Part shown: positions 21,589 through 35,000 of the stretch, piece after piece
Layout of the letters: each line of letters opens with the position of its first letter
Numbering within the stretch: the first letter of the stretch is position 1
Assembly: GCF_001522545.3 (NCBI RefSeq)
Contig: NC_031799.1
Coordinates: forward strand, 38,340,475 to 38,404,474
DNA: 64,000 nucleotides
Reading direction: 5' to 3'
Source: Parus major
Taxonomy: Eukaryota > Chordata > Aves > Passeriformes > Paridae
The notes under the pieces: model-generated
Told to the model about the DNA's origin: nothing
Databases searched by the model: none
The model's input: only the letters and a program-made list of their open reading frames with translations
Made by a program: the position numbers and the translations under genes

Positions 21589-24500
21589 ACAGTCTTTTTT
21601 CTTTATGTCTGCCTTTCATTGTTCCCTTAGTGTCACGATATCCTGGGGGAATGCTTGAATAGCATCATGGAGTGATTCTTCTGGCTAGCAGGGACAGTAA
21701 TTTGCACCTTAAAAGTAATTTTGCAAGTGGTGGGTTCATCTCCACTTTTGCTTTCTGCTGTGTGTTCTCATCCCGATGTTATTTCTCATTAGTTTTGCTT
21801 CCTGTGTTGTGTTTTGTGGTTGTTTTTTTTGTTTGTTTGTTGGTTTTATGTGTGGTCTTTTGTTTGGTTTGGTTAGTATTTCTCTGTTTTTGTTGGTTGA
21901 GGGGAAGTTGTTTGTTTGTTTATTTCCCTGAAGGGGGAATTAATGTTTCAAAGCTTGCCTAAGTTTTGCTTTTTGGCTCCCTTTAAAAGTTCAAGATTAT
22001 TTACCAGACTAAAGGGTATGTCAGGCTGCATGTCAGGCTGCAGTATCAGAATATCAGTGTGTGTTTTGTATTGACTAACTGTTGTTTCACAACACAGATA
22101 ATAGAAACGTAATTTAAAATTGACTCAAATATTTCAGGGATTATAATGACATATGGAGAGAAAATATTTAACGGACAAACTTTACTACACAACAAAATAG
22201 CATGAAGTGAAATGTGCACATTTTATTTAATATAGCCTCAAGGCAAAAAGAGAACTTTAAATGCATTTTGTAACAACTCACTGAATTTGATCTATTTCTG
22301 TTTTGCAGGTACCTATTATCTGTGCTGCAAATGAGAAACAGGGATGACCATCTATGTGTCAAGAACAGTAAATTACATGTGAAGATACTGTTTATTTACT
22401 CTAAGTGCCACTGGTTTGAATCCTTTTTAAAAGAACTAAGAGGTAGCACAATACTACATAAATGGATGAGACATGGTCAAAAAGTGAATAAAAGATGTGC
22501 TACAATCCAGACATGCCAAACAGAATTGTCTTATATCTTGTTAGCAATAAGGCTCTTAGAAAGTAAGCTAATTATCATTAGTGTAAACCAGGTGAGAGGA
22601 TTAAAGATAAAGAATGTGAAAAAAAGCAGACATGATATCATGAAGTGTTTAGGGAAAATTAAGCCTTATGTAAGACTGGTATCCTGAAGGGAAAATAAAA
22701 ACTTTTTTGAAAATTTTACATATTGCTCCTTTTTTAACTTCTCCCCTTCTCCCTGCCTTCCCTGCCTGCCCTCCCCTCACTCCCAGTTTTGCTTATATGT
22801 GAAAGCATGTACTATTTCCATTTTCTATGTTCATGGAGAGTTGGATGTATAGCTAGCAGTAGATTCAGTTCAAATGGCTCTTTTATTTATGACAACATTG
22901 GTATTTAGCTACAGTTAGGAATTCCCTTCCTGAGACCAGTGGATGGTATAATATTTTCGCTGGAGGCTAATAGCTTGTGCTAATTATAGCACACACTTGA
23001 AACAGATCTCATTTATTTCTTGGTATATAATTAAGAGTAGCATCACTTTAGCATCAGACATATCTCTTGAGCCTCTTTACTAGAGGGATCAATTAGAAAC
23101 CCAGGCCAGTTCTCATAAAGAGAAAATAAAAAATAAAATTAAATAAATTATAAAAATTATGAAATTAAATAAAAAATAAATTTTATTTTTTCACAAGCTT
23201 GTCTGACTGCTTGTATCCTAAGGACTACAAATCCATGACCCATGTTCACTCTCCTGCCTGTCAAAATGGCTGAAAAGTGTTGACTCTCTTAATATTGGCT
23301 GACTGAGGTGATAAATGTGCCAAATTCTGATGAAGTAAGCCGCAGTTTTCATTTGGTGGGTACTTCCTTAAGAAATTATTTAAATAAGAAAAGGAGTTTG
23401 AAGATAAAGTGTCTAATGGACATGTGAACCCTTCATCAGAAGCTTTAGACATTACAGCTTTCCAGCTGGCTCTCCTGGGAGTGCCTTTAAAATCCTCTCC
23501 AGTGGAAATAATGTGTTTGGTTGGTTAACAATAAAAGCTTCTACTACAGCCAGTAAAATTCTTGCCAGATCTGAGGTGGAGGGCCTAGCCCTGAAAACCC
23601 TTCAGATCTGGAGTTCATATGGACCCTGGTGTGAATCCTGCACTTGGTGTTTTAAGACATGATGGCTTAAGGCTCAAAAATACAGCCCCTTCGGTGTTTA
23701 AAAAAGAAAGCTGTTTTTCCTTCTGTTGTTTGAACCTTAATTATGTTACTTACTTCAGCAAAGATGTCAGTCTGCTCCAGATTTTTCTTTCTTAACGAAG
23801 CTATTTATTCTTTTTCAATTGCTATTTTCAATTATCTTTTTAATATATTTCTAGTGCAGTCATTCGTTTATGCACAAAGCTAGCAGTTAAAGTGAAGATC
23901 AGAATAAAAAGGTGAATATAGATACATTAAATATACTTTAGTTAGAGACAACCATAAATTAACATATATTAATATATCAGCTAAACCACAAAATCTTTAA
24001 CTGGAATGTCTGTAAATGTAGAACAAATGTTATCTTTCTTTGCATATCGGTGAAAGGCCATTCAAATGAATTCAAATTTATATAGTGTTGTTTCATTACA
24101 CCCTCATCTTTCATATTGTTAGTTAGAATGTGCAATGTCCTTCGCTTTGCAACATTTCACATGTAAAAGTTGAAGAATAAAGTGCACAAAACCAAAATCT
24201 GTTAAAAAAAAAAAAGAAGAAAATAATGAAAAAGGAATGAAAATTCTCTCTAAGCTCTTTTTTATTTTCCTCATTGTTCCTCTGTAAAATGTTTTCAGCT
24301 TTGTTTTCTTGGTGCTGATGTTTATGCATCAATAATTTGTTAAATGCAGCTACTGACATTTCTGCATAGTATGACATGAGTCATACTATGACTGAATGAC
24401 ATGAGGCAGGTTTTATTTCAAACTGAATTGACTAGTGCTGTCTCCAGAGCATGACCAGCATCCCCTGTTTAAAAACTCTTAAAGCACTTCAGCATTCAAG

Positions 24501-27055
24501 CCATGGCCCTGCCATGGTTTCCAACATATTGACATAGAACCCTTTCAGTATCAGTTTGACCATACAAATAAATTAGCTAGGTATCATATCAATCAATCTG
24601 CAAAACATATCTGTTTCTATGTTGCTCCTATCATTAACTCTATGAAGGGGAATCCTTTAAAGAAGTAATAGTTGTTGTTTGAAAATAGCAGAAGGGAGAA
24701 AATACCTGGCTTACAGTCTGAACGGGATCAACACAACTGTGTCTGGAATTGCTGTACCAGCAGGAATCTCTTCTTGCTAATGTAATTTGTGTGTCCCTTT
24801 CTGAGTAGTAATTGCTCTGTTGCTTTTCTTAAATGAAAAGCCCATATGACAGACAAGAATTAATTGAAGAATTGAAGAATTCTTATTCTTTCCTACGGCT
24901 TAGTGGACTGCTAATTGCTAAAGCAGGTGAGTTGAGGCAGGGATTGTTTATATGTATTTAGTTAAACAAATTTGTAAAATAAATTTTGATTGTCTTGGTT
25001 TGTGGACATACTTATCTTACTCTAAAAATGACTTCAGGAGGTATGGTCCACTTGAAAATACATGTATAATTATTCTTTTCTCCATGATACATTTTGGGTG
25101 TGTGTGTGTATCTGCTTTGGAATGCTGCTTCTGTGGCCTCTCCTCTGTGTCTTGTGGCAGTGGCTTTTGCATAAAAGCTTTGATAAAGCACTGTTTAAAA
25201 TCATACCTTTTAGTTATTTTTCCTTCTATATCTGTGTAGCTGTATTCTAAACAGGTCATTGTAATTCAGCCTCTGTTTCTGACAATGTTATAAGGAGATT
25301 ATTCACACTTGAAAGTTAATTCTGACTAAAGTAGATGTAAATTTAATTTCTGTAGCTATTGCTGAGTAACTCCACTTGTGGTTGTGCTTATTTGAACCCT
25401 GCTTATCTGAAATAACTTTCAAATAATGAGACTAAATCAGAATAAAGAATGATTCTCTAGGAAAAGACATGTAAAAACATGAAGATGTTCAGAATGCCTA
25501 TAACTTATACTGTGGACAAGCTGTGAGAAGTCTTCAGTGGTACATGCTTGTAGCTTTTTTTGGGGAATTTCATGTCAAAAAAGTACCCTGAAGTATCTTT
25601 GTTGTTATCTCTGATGTCACTTAGGTAAAATTTTTATCTAGTTTGAAATTTGCCTAAGAATTCTGCTTCCTTTGAAGGAAACTGGTGACAGTTCTCTAGA
25701 ACAAGTTATTTACTGGATTCCAGTTCCAGAGAAAAAGATCATTAGGAGCAGGGAGTCAACAGCTGGCGTGCTGAATGGTGGATGCACCAGTCTTTACACA
25801 AAGAGGGTGATCCAGTATGTCTGCAGTTTTACACACAAATTTAAACAATTTATGTAATCCAAGAAAGATCGTATGCCTTCCTCAAGTTCTTAGAAAGAGG
25901 TGTCACAGATAAAGTGGAAGAGCTATCTGCTGTGGGTATGAAAATTCCATTTTCCTGGATGCACTGTCTGCTTCTGTACATTTTTGAGGCACTTGTGGGG
26001 TCAGAACAGTGGTTTTATTTAAAGCATAGCATGCCACAATACTTGCACTGGAAGACTTGTGAAAAATGGAGGGCATGGGAAAATAGTGTGTCATGAGAGC
26101 AGAAGTCTCTGTTACAAGGTCTCTTGACTACTTCAGCAACATGTCAACCTGGAATAACAAGCTTTCACTAGAAAGTTGCTGGTTCTACTTCTGTAAAAAG
26201 TAGAAGCTTGAAAATAATGACCGTGAATGTAAAAATCCAAATTCTGCTCAGAATGAATCATCAGTGTGACCTTTGCAGAATCACCTTTGAAAAGATTCTG
26301 CATCAAAAGCAACATTTACTTTAAATTGGCAATACTGAAGTTACCACTGGCTACCACTTCTTAATGCTTTCTGTAAATGTTGCAATGTCTGGCCTGTCCC
26401 ACTTCAAATTAACAATGCATGACTTGTACTTCTAGGGGGAAATGTAGTTGTACCACTCTTCTCAAGTCCGTGTGAAATAAAAGCTCTTTTCTCATTGAAG
26501 CTGTGGCATGACCTTGTCGAGCATTTCTTGACATGTAGGGTTCTAAAAGAGTGCACAACTATTGCACAGCAGTTGAAGACAAGAGGCAAAGGAGTGTGGA
26601 GTATTTAAACAAAAATACTGTGGAAAATTTAGTTTGACAGAATGCAATTGCAAGAATGTGATTTAGTCAGAACTCCAGGGAAAAGCTTGTTCACAGTGCA
26701 GTGGAGTTCTCTGAGGACCATAAATACTTCAGATATAAGTTTAATACTGCATCTAAAAGACAGTGAAGCCAATAATTCAGCCTGACATCATGCTGGCATA
26801 TTATTTAATACTACATCTTAGAGGTAAGAATACTACCTGTGAAGTCATTAGTGTTAATGCCTGCTATCTAACTTAAAAACAAGTGCTATTTGACAGTTGC
26901 TTGTTACCTTAAAAAGAAGAAATCATACAACATATATTTTATGCATAATAAACTTTCAGATTTAATAGTTTGTCAGAAGATAGGAGTATATAGTAGCACT
27001 TGGAGGAAACAAGTGCTTGTGAAACTCTTAATTCTAGACCTGAAACAAGCCCATT
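21589..27055. other. Intergenic, mostly unique AT-rich DNA
   Basis: The interval has a G/T-rich stretch at about 21800-21930 (repeated TTTG units), a small 12-bp duplication at about 22020, a pyrimidine-rich tract at about 22730-22790 and an AT-only tract at 23121-23190. A candidate terminal exon with a 118-codon ORF is noted at 22309-22699. No recognised gene was found. Confidence 0.5.
23121..23190. repeat. AT-rich simple sequence
   Basis: About 70 bases are almost entirely A and T, built from AAATAAA and AAATTAAAT units and ending in a TTTTATTTTTT run, so part of it can fold back on itself. It is low-complexity sequence. Confidence 0.85.
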
Positions 27056-27059
27056 ATCT

Positions 27060-27890
27060 CTGAGTGTGCAGAAGGAGCTGGGGTGGGGGCATTTTCATGT
27101 ACCTTTCATGTACCTCTCACATGATTTCTTGTAAGATTATCTTGAGCTGGGGGGATTCCATTCAGAGACCATTCATCAGCAAAACAGTCACAATATGGGG
27201 AGCTGGAGTTGGGGTTTTGTACCTAATGTTTTCTTTCTGCCAATCTTTTCTCCTTATTTTCCTCTGCCCCAGTGTGGCTTATACCCATGTAACCATCTCT
27301 TTGGGAAGTTTTTGCCCTGGCATATGTTCTCTGTGAGTCAGTCCCTTTGGAAATGTCTCACTGCTGGTAGTGATCATCTTTGGCCTGTAGCTTTTCAGGC
27401 GTGTCCCTACTCTAGTGTGTATCACTAGTGGACCACAGTCCCTTCACCCTCAGTGTGGGCTGCAGTCCTTTCAGAGCACCTCCCCTACATATGGAAAACT
27501 TCTGAAGAGCACATCTCCATCCTTGCCATCAACAAGATCCCCATCATATGTCTTATCTGTTCATCCTGTCCTGGCAGCTGTCACATTTTCTAAACATGTC
27601 TGAACAGAGGCATCATGTGGTTGGTTGAAATTTTGGTGTGGGACATGGGGTGCACAGTGGTTACAGAGCCAGCTGGAAACAGCTGTGACTATATAGCACA
27701 ACTGGTGAATTTCTCCCTGCAGGGCACCCTTGTGTCCCCTAGGTACAGAAACCCCCATATTTGTGCCCAAAACCATCTGGGAACTGTATCTTGGCATAGC
27801 ATGCTGTGCCCCTGCAAGATGTTTTTCCTGAGTGGATTTCAAAGACATCCCAGGGTGTTTCAGGTCCTACCTAAATAAATTTGTTTTATT
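27060..27890 (+). mobile_element. Possible old ERV-related block (degenerate)
   Basis: A GC-richer island of about 830 bases differs in composition from its flanks. Phrases such as gtgggctgcagtcctttcag, GAGCCAGCTGGAAACAGCTG and stretches of short CT-rich clauses resemble sequence I associate with avian ERVL-type elements. There is no intact open frame, and no terminal repeats or target-site duplication could be fixed. The boundaries are approximate. It could instead be unique DNA. Confidence 0.3.
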
Positions 27891-30800
27891 TATTCTGTAG
27901 TTGTGTCTTGTTACTTGATATCTATGAAATGGAAGTTAAAACTGTAATGGAAATTAGTTGCACTTTTTGTTTGTTAGTAGAAATGTCTCTTTGAAAATGG
28001 CTCCTCCTTGAAGATGCTAGAGTGTCCACTGGACATAGCAGTTGAAAGCAGAGGAGAAAAATTAAAATAAATCAAATTAGAAGTGAGTCTATTCAGAAAT
28101 TATATATGATAATGATGTGTTCATGACACTGACTTTCTTCGAAGAAAGGAAGCGCCTTCAGTTTCCAAAGAAGAAGTCTTGCAAAGCAACACATTAATAT
28201 GAAGAATGAGGAAATGCTGATCATCACTGGAGCAAAGCTGCTATAATGATTTATATTTGAAGCTGATGACAGACACCAGTTTTATCTGGTGTAAATGCTA
28301 CAGGTAATTTCTTTTTCATAAACAAATACACTACCAGAAGGTGCTATATTTTCCATGATTCTACACATGATTCTACTAGTCTCTTTTTTGACTTCTAGTA
28401 TCCATTCAAGAGCCTGTAATCAAAATTATTATTTTTTATATGTTTTTTTACATCTTGATGTGAAAAATCAAAATGTAAATACTGTAGTTAAAAAGCTCTG
28501 GGCAGATGAGAAAGGGTTTTCGATGAAGTCATCTGACTGGAATAAGCTAATGGATGAAATAAAAATTAATTTAAACTGTAATTTGCAATGCTTGTGTGTC
28601 TTTTTTGTGTGTGTTACCGCTGATAGAATTATATTAATATAAAGATTAAAAACTAAAGAAATCTGCAAGAAAATGGGAATTTGAACATGGTTGGTTTAAA
28701 TGTCCACTGAAGACACAAGGAGTTCAGGGTCCATTGTGAAGCATTCATTGAATGACCTATGAAAATGCATAGGAACTGTGGTGATGGCTGCATTACATGA
28801 AGCAGAAATAAACATAATTGTACTCATTTTAATTGTTAATTAGACATAAACATTTAAAAGGAAAGTGGATTTTTTTTTCCCTGATTGCTGATCACAGTTA
28901 ATATGAGCAGTTTTTTTACAGCTGAGAGAGTCTGCAGACATCTGGGTCTCAATAATCATTACATTTGGGACACAAATTGTCTCAACAAAATGACGATCAT
29001 GCTGGCATTTGTTTTGCATTTCTTCTTGGCTGGTATGTTTTGTTTTCTGGCTGGCTTCTCTAATAGCAGTATGGGAGGGATCAAGTCTTTTACATCAGGC
29101 TTGGGTTTAACTTATGTGGGGCTCTTTGGTGTTGCTGTGAATTAGCTTTTAAAATTGTAGGTGTTTTATTTCACAGAATGTGCGTATGGGATAGGATCTT
29201 TTAAAATACTTAATCTGATTTATGAATTGAGCACTATTTTGAGTATGAATGAAAGAAAATTAATTTGAAATAAAAAGGGCTGGGGTGAAGTGAAAATAAA
29301 GTTTAGGTGCTGTAATGTGGCTTTCTTATGAAAGACCATCCTAGGACGTGTAATCCAGCCGAATGTTGTCTGAGGACCATTGGGTTTAAAAACACCTTTA
29401 AATACAGCTTCCTTTGAACAGCCCTTTGAGGGCTTCTCAGGGGACCGACAGAATGCACCTCTACAGACGAACCACATGGTGTCAGGAAAGCTTAGCCCAG
29501 CACAGCGCAGGTGTTGAGATTGCAGTCATATGGCTAACATTGAGCAGTCTTGTTTTTGTTATGTGGCTTCAGTAAAAGGCTGGCCCTTCTGCTTCTTTAT
29601 TCTTACTTTTCTTTCTTTCTTGTTTTTCATTCTTTAGTTTTTCTTGACCCGTCCCCCGCTCCACTCCTACAGTCCTTATCTTGCCATTTAGCTGCATAAT
29701 TTTTTTTTTGCTAAAGTGCTTGTATAATGAAGCCCTGCTGGTAAAATAGAATCCTGCTGGAATACATTTGGCAGGAGTTGTGTGCAGGCAACTCAAGCCT
29801 TTCCTGGTTTTTTTCCTGTGCTCAGAATTTTTTCCCAGAATTGCAGCTTGAAAGAATGAGTCTTTAAAATAAGCTCTCTGGCTTTAAAATTATTTATACA
29901 GGGTAATAAAATGGTAGGTTATACATCTGCTCAAAAATCCCCATTATTTTGATTAGGGGAAAAAATGTTATAAATTGAGTAAACATCAAGGAGAGCTAGG
30001 TAACAACCTGATTTTAAAAAAGGATTGAGATTGCTGGCGCTCCCTTCCCCTCCCTTCCCATATACATTGTTTCTAAGCTTTGCACATGCATTCAGCAAGG
30101 TACTGATCAATCCACTCCTTCCTTCCGTCTTCATGAACATTTTGAAAAGCCAGCAGTTTCAGGATCTCCTTGCAGGAAAAAGCACAGTTCTTATTGCAGA
30201 CTATTTACCTGCCACTGTGCTGCTTTGAGTATGGAAGGATGAAAAAGAAAGTAAGGAATGGGTCTGATACGCCAAGATGAGAATTTAATATGGAAATGTG
30301 GACACATTTCTAGCCAACAACTTCCTCTCTAGAAAAATAGTGTGCTATATTTAATGTGTCTCAAATTAAAATAGAGCCATATCTAATGTTTTTCTCATCT
30401 AATACCAGGTATTTTAGAGTATCTAAAATCTAGCCGTGTCCCTAGACTTAACATCTTGTGTTCATGTTTGTGTTGGAAAAGTATTACAACTTCTTAGAAG
30501 AAGTCCTTGTTTCTCCTTCAGACAGAGCAGAACTTACTCTGACCCCAAGGTTGCCAGGTGCATATGTTTTTGTTCCAATACACTTGGTAGAGAATTCACA
30601 GTTACGTTTTGTGCAAGTGCCTGCTGCAACAAAAAAAGAAATTTAGGTTGTGACTGCCTTTTCAAGGAAGCATTTATCAGGAGATGTATTTGTCCAATAA
30701 TGACTTAATTTTAGACTGGGGTTTTGTGGAGTGGTGATTTGGAGAAGGCGCCCTCTGAGAGAATAGGGGCACAAAGCCAGGATGGAGTAGATCCATTAAC

Positions 30801-31970
30801 TCTAGTTTGCCACAGCCTAAAGTGAATACTGTCTGAATGCTGGTTCTTTCAAGCCACAAGAAACCTGTCAGAACAAAACCCTCAAACAACTGAAAAGGAC
30901 CATAATGCACTTTTGAGTTAATAAATGGAAGCTGTAGCAAGCTCCAGAAAGTGGAGTCCTCAGACTCTACTTCTGATTGATGTATTAGCTGGGGTATTTT
31001 TCGGAATACGGAAGGAAAAAGTGATATATGCTAGTGCAGCTGGTACATTATGAATGCAGTCTTTCTAGTTATGTAAACAATTGGATGTTTACATTGCTTT
31101 CCTTCCTATTGCCTAGCTAAAGCTTCCTAATACTTTGGTGCCGTAATTCTCTGAAATCTGATGCAAATATATTTAGAACGCAAATATGAGGGTACAAAGC
31201 ATTGTGGCTTACAGTGAATTTCCATATACCACACTTCTAATGAAGCTTCTTATCCCCTTCCCTTATGATTCAACCGATCTCCCCAGCCTTTGACATGTTT
31301 TCTAGTACATGGCAGCTTTTCCTTTTTCCTAAATAAAAATTTGCCTATGGGTATAGCTTAACCATTTTGATGTGGAAACCTCATTTTCTGTCCTCCAAGG
31401 CTATGAAAAATAGCCTTTCTCTCAGATTTGGAAAGAAAAAGTCTTCATGAAATAAAGAAGAAGGAAAATGAATATATAAAGCTACAGTACACTTTGTACT
31501 TATAATGTGCTGTGTCCCTGTCACTGCCCTGACTCTTTACACATCCACTCTGAATTAGTTTAAATAGTCATTAACATTCCACAAAGTGCAGTGTGTAATA
31601 GGGATTGTGATGGTGATTCTTCCCAAGTGGCACTGTGAACTTCAGGGGATTGTTTAATATTCATTGTACACACTTTTTACAGTCAGGACATGTTTTTCAA
31701 CTTTACTGCACATCTGTGCATCATTGCATATGGTAGCCACTGAACAAGCTGGGCCAAATCTGCCATTGGTTATAATGTTAAAAATCTGGATAAATTATAT
31801 TCTTTTAAAAACAGAGATAATCTCTTTACACCACTGTTGTGGAAGACAGATCAGAGGTCCACTGCTGCTGTGATTCGTTGATGGTCTGTGTTTAATGATA
31901 TTACAGGCCTACAGTCTCAATTCAATTTTCTGTTTTCAGACTTAACTGTTACTCTTATTAGGAAGAAATT

Positions 31971-32001
<31 letters not shown>

Positions 32002-35000
32002 GAAAGAAAGAAAGAAAGAAAAGAATAAAAAAAGAATACCAGCCTCCTCTGCTTTCTAAAAGGATCTTTTGGCAGAGCCTCCTGGTCTCCATCTTCTACA
32101 AGCACCTACTCTCTTCAGGAGCTTTTCTTGTCCTCCAGGTCAAAGCCTCAGATGCTCTCAGATTTTCTTGGCTATAATGCTGGATTCTAGGTAAAGGTTT
32201 TGTACTGTTGTGTATCAATGTACTTTGTCTTAGATGCTACAAGATCACCTCTTCCTCTGTATAATCTGCTGTGTACCCTTGCTGAGTGCTAGAAATCAAA
32301 CTAGCTCTCAGGTGACAAGACATACCACTGCATACAGATATGTGACAGGTAATCTAATAAACTGATTTTAGTTTTTATTTATCCTGAGTTACGTGATTCT
32401 GGCTGTTTTTTTCTAATTTGCTTAGTCTATGTTACATAGCATCAATATAATTGTTTTTGTAGCTATGGAAGTTTCAGGGTTAACTTTTTTTTTTTTAACT
32501 TTATACTGAGCTATAGTTAAAGGCAACTGAGATGTACAAGAATGTTACTGGGATAAATGATTTTTCTTTGTTCCTGTGTGTCTACTGTCAGCAGAAAATA
32601 CAGTAGTAAAGCATGTATGAGGTAAGATTCTTTACTTCATAGTCCATAGTGTATAGAATCAGAGCATTTCTGAACTAGCTGTAATTATGGATAAAACTTT
32701 TGTGCCAGCTGTCATTGTTAACTAGTTCACTGTATGAGCATAATGTATGGTGGTTCCAAGAGGTGTGTTGTGAATGTGCCAAAGATGTATTCTTTGTTAA
32801 CAAAAGTTACAACTTTTGGAATTAGGGGAATATATTGAATCACCTTTATACTGGGAAAATGACCTACTATATTTTTCTAACCTTTACCACCACAGTTTGT
32901 AAGAATTGACGCTTATAACACTTCATTCTGAATCGCTGACATTATGTATATTGTATAGTATGTATATTCTTTCAATGATGCTGGTAACAAAATTGCTCAG
33001 TTCATAATGTAGGTTGTTGATTGATCCTGCCACTGCCAGCCCAGTCTGTGACTGGAATTCTGAACATTTTTTTCCTAATTTCATTGTGCCCATCCTCCTC
33101 AGTAGCAATGATTATTTTAAAGAGCGCATATTAGGAAAAAACCAATTATATGACTTCCTCCTTGGGGCAAAAATTGAGGAAAAACACTTCAATAAAAATT
33201 AGAGTGTAAAGCACTAAAATCATAGAAATATATAATGCAAGACATAGTTGTTCTGTACAGAACTGCAATCAGTGGGTGAAGTTTTGCCTAGAAGTTTGCT
33301 GTAATTTAGATATGCTTGATGTGTCAAGTACAGGTAGGTATTAACATGTGCTTCTGGCATCTCTGTTTATGGTTCCTCTTCTTTCTACTTACATGAAAGC
33401 AACTGAATAAACACTCAGTAAGAACTTATTGATTGTAGGTGGTATTAAATGTAGCCTGCAAACTCTTCTTCACAGCCATTGCTCAAGTATAACTTCTTGT
33501 CAATCCAAATCTGTGTTCCTTCTGCTCAGTGAACAGTGATACTCATGTTGTTGTTTTTACCAATATACTGGTGCACACCTGACACCTGCCTTCCTGGCAC
33601 CTCTGATGACATCACCTTGCAGCAAAGAATGCCTGTTTTTATCCATTTCACCAGTAGCAGTCTGCAAAAAAGGCCACAACCACCAATTAATCTGTTTAAT
33701 CTCTAGGTTGAGCAGTGCATACTCTGTGTTGCACTGATAAAGAGTGGGTGTTTTCATTTTGCCTAACCTTGAAGGTATCACTGAGTTACCCCAAAGCTAT
33801 CTTTTGAGGTGTAGAGGATTTATTTTGCTCCTTTCTTCTCACATTGCAGCCACATCTTCTTGCTCAGCCAAACCATGTTAACTGTCTAGAGACTCATTTG
33901 TCTCACTTCCATGTGGGGATGATTTTCATCCTACCTCACATCTTAAGTTGTGTTGACCACAGAGTAGGCTGTCCATCAACTTCATTGTTTTGGGGGTTCA
34001 GCTTTCATCAGCTTTTCAGCAAATTGTTGATTTAAGTATTATGAAACCACTGCGAGGGTAGCCTTCTTAAAAAAAAAAGTGCAGAAGAACTTGCAATCTC
34101 TCACACTGTTCCTGCATTTGGCACAGCTGTGGTCTATCAGCTGTCCCAACTGGTAATTTTAATAGTAATATTTCTAGAGGGTGTACTGGGCTTTTTTACT
34201 TCACAGTTTAGGCTTTAGGGCTGACACTAGTTGACTCGGGAGAAAAGAAATTGTGAGTTTGCAGTTTGGAGGTTGTTTAATACTATATCAGGAGGACAAA
34301 AAATTCCTTAATCTATGAGTTGACTGTATACAAAAAAATCCAAAGAAACTAAAATTGAAGTAGAATAGCTAGCTGAAAATTGCTCTTAATGATGAGAATA
34401 AACAGACCAAGAAAATTAAAGGCCACAAAGGAGTAAGATCCAGAAGGGCTAGGTTTTTTGTTTCCTCTGTATTATGGTGATATGACTCATATTTCTGTGG
34501 CTTGCTTTATTTGATCTTGATTGATCACTCCAAAAAGAGCTCCTTGACTCATCTGAGCTTGTTGCCAAATATCTCATTTTTTCAAAGAAATTTCATGTTT
34601 GGAAACTAGCTGAGCTGACAAAATTGTATGTCTGTGTCTACAAATTGCTAGTTCTTAAGTAGGAGAGCTTCAGATTTTTCCCCTTTGTCCCACGGTTCTT
34701 CAAACCTGCCCCAAAGGCTACACCTCTCTGAACACAATAAATGTTCAGTCACCCTGCTCGTTGAGTGTGGTCTTAAATGCGAAACAGAGCGCTTTAACAG
34801 TTATATACTTCTTGTAAAATGGAAGAGACAAGTGTGTTTATTTGTTTTACTTCTGATTTGAAGCAGTGCTCTAAGAGTGAAAGGTTTTCTGTCTTACTTC
34901 CCAGCTAAGATATCCCAACAGAGATTCAGCAGGCCTGAACTGCAACACTCTATCTGGCAGGGCACTCTGCACATAAGAATATCTGCTGCTTATACATCTT

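Noticed and set aside
24700..24790. Possible coding exon near a ttacctggcttac segment
   Set aside because: A stop appears quickly in each frame on both strands, and the short peptides resemble nothing known.
28885..29145. 86-codon ORF with a hydrophobic stretch
   Set aside because: It looks membrane-like only because of T-rich DNA. There is no splice or promoter context and no family resemblance.
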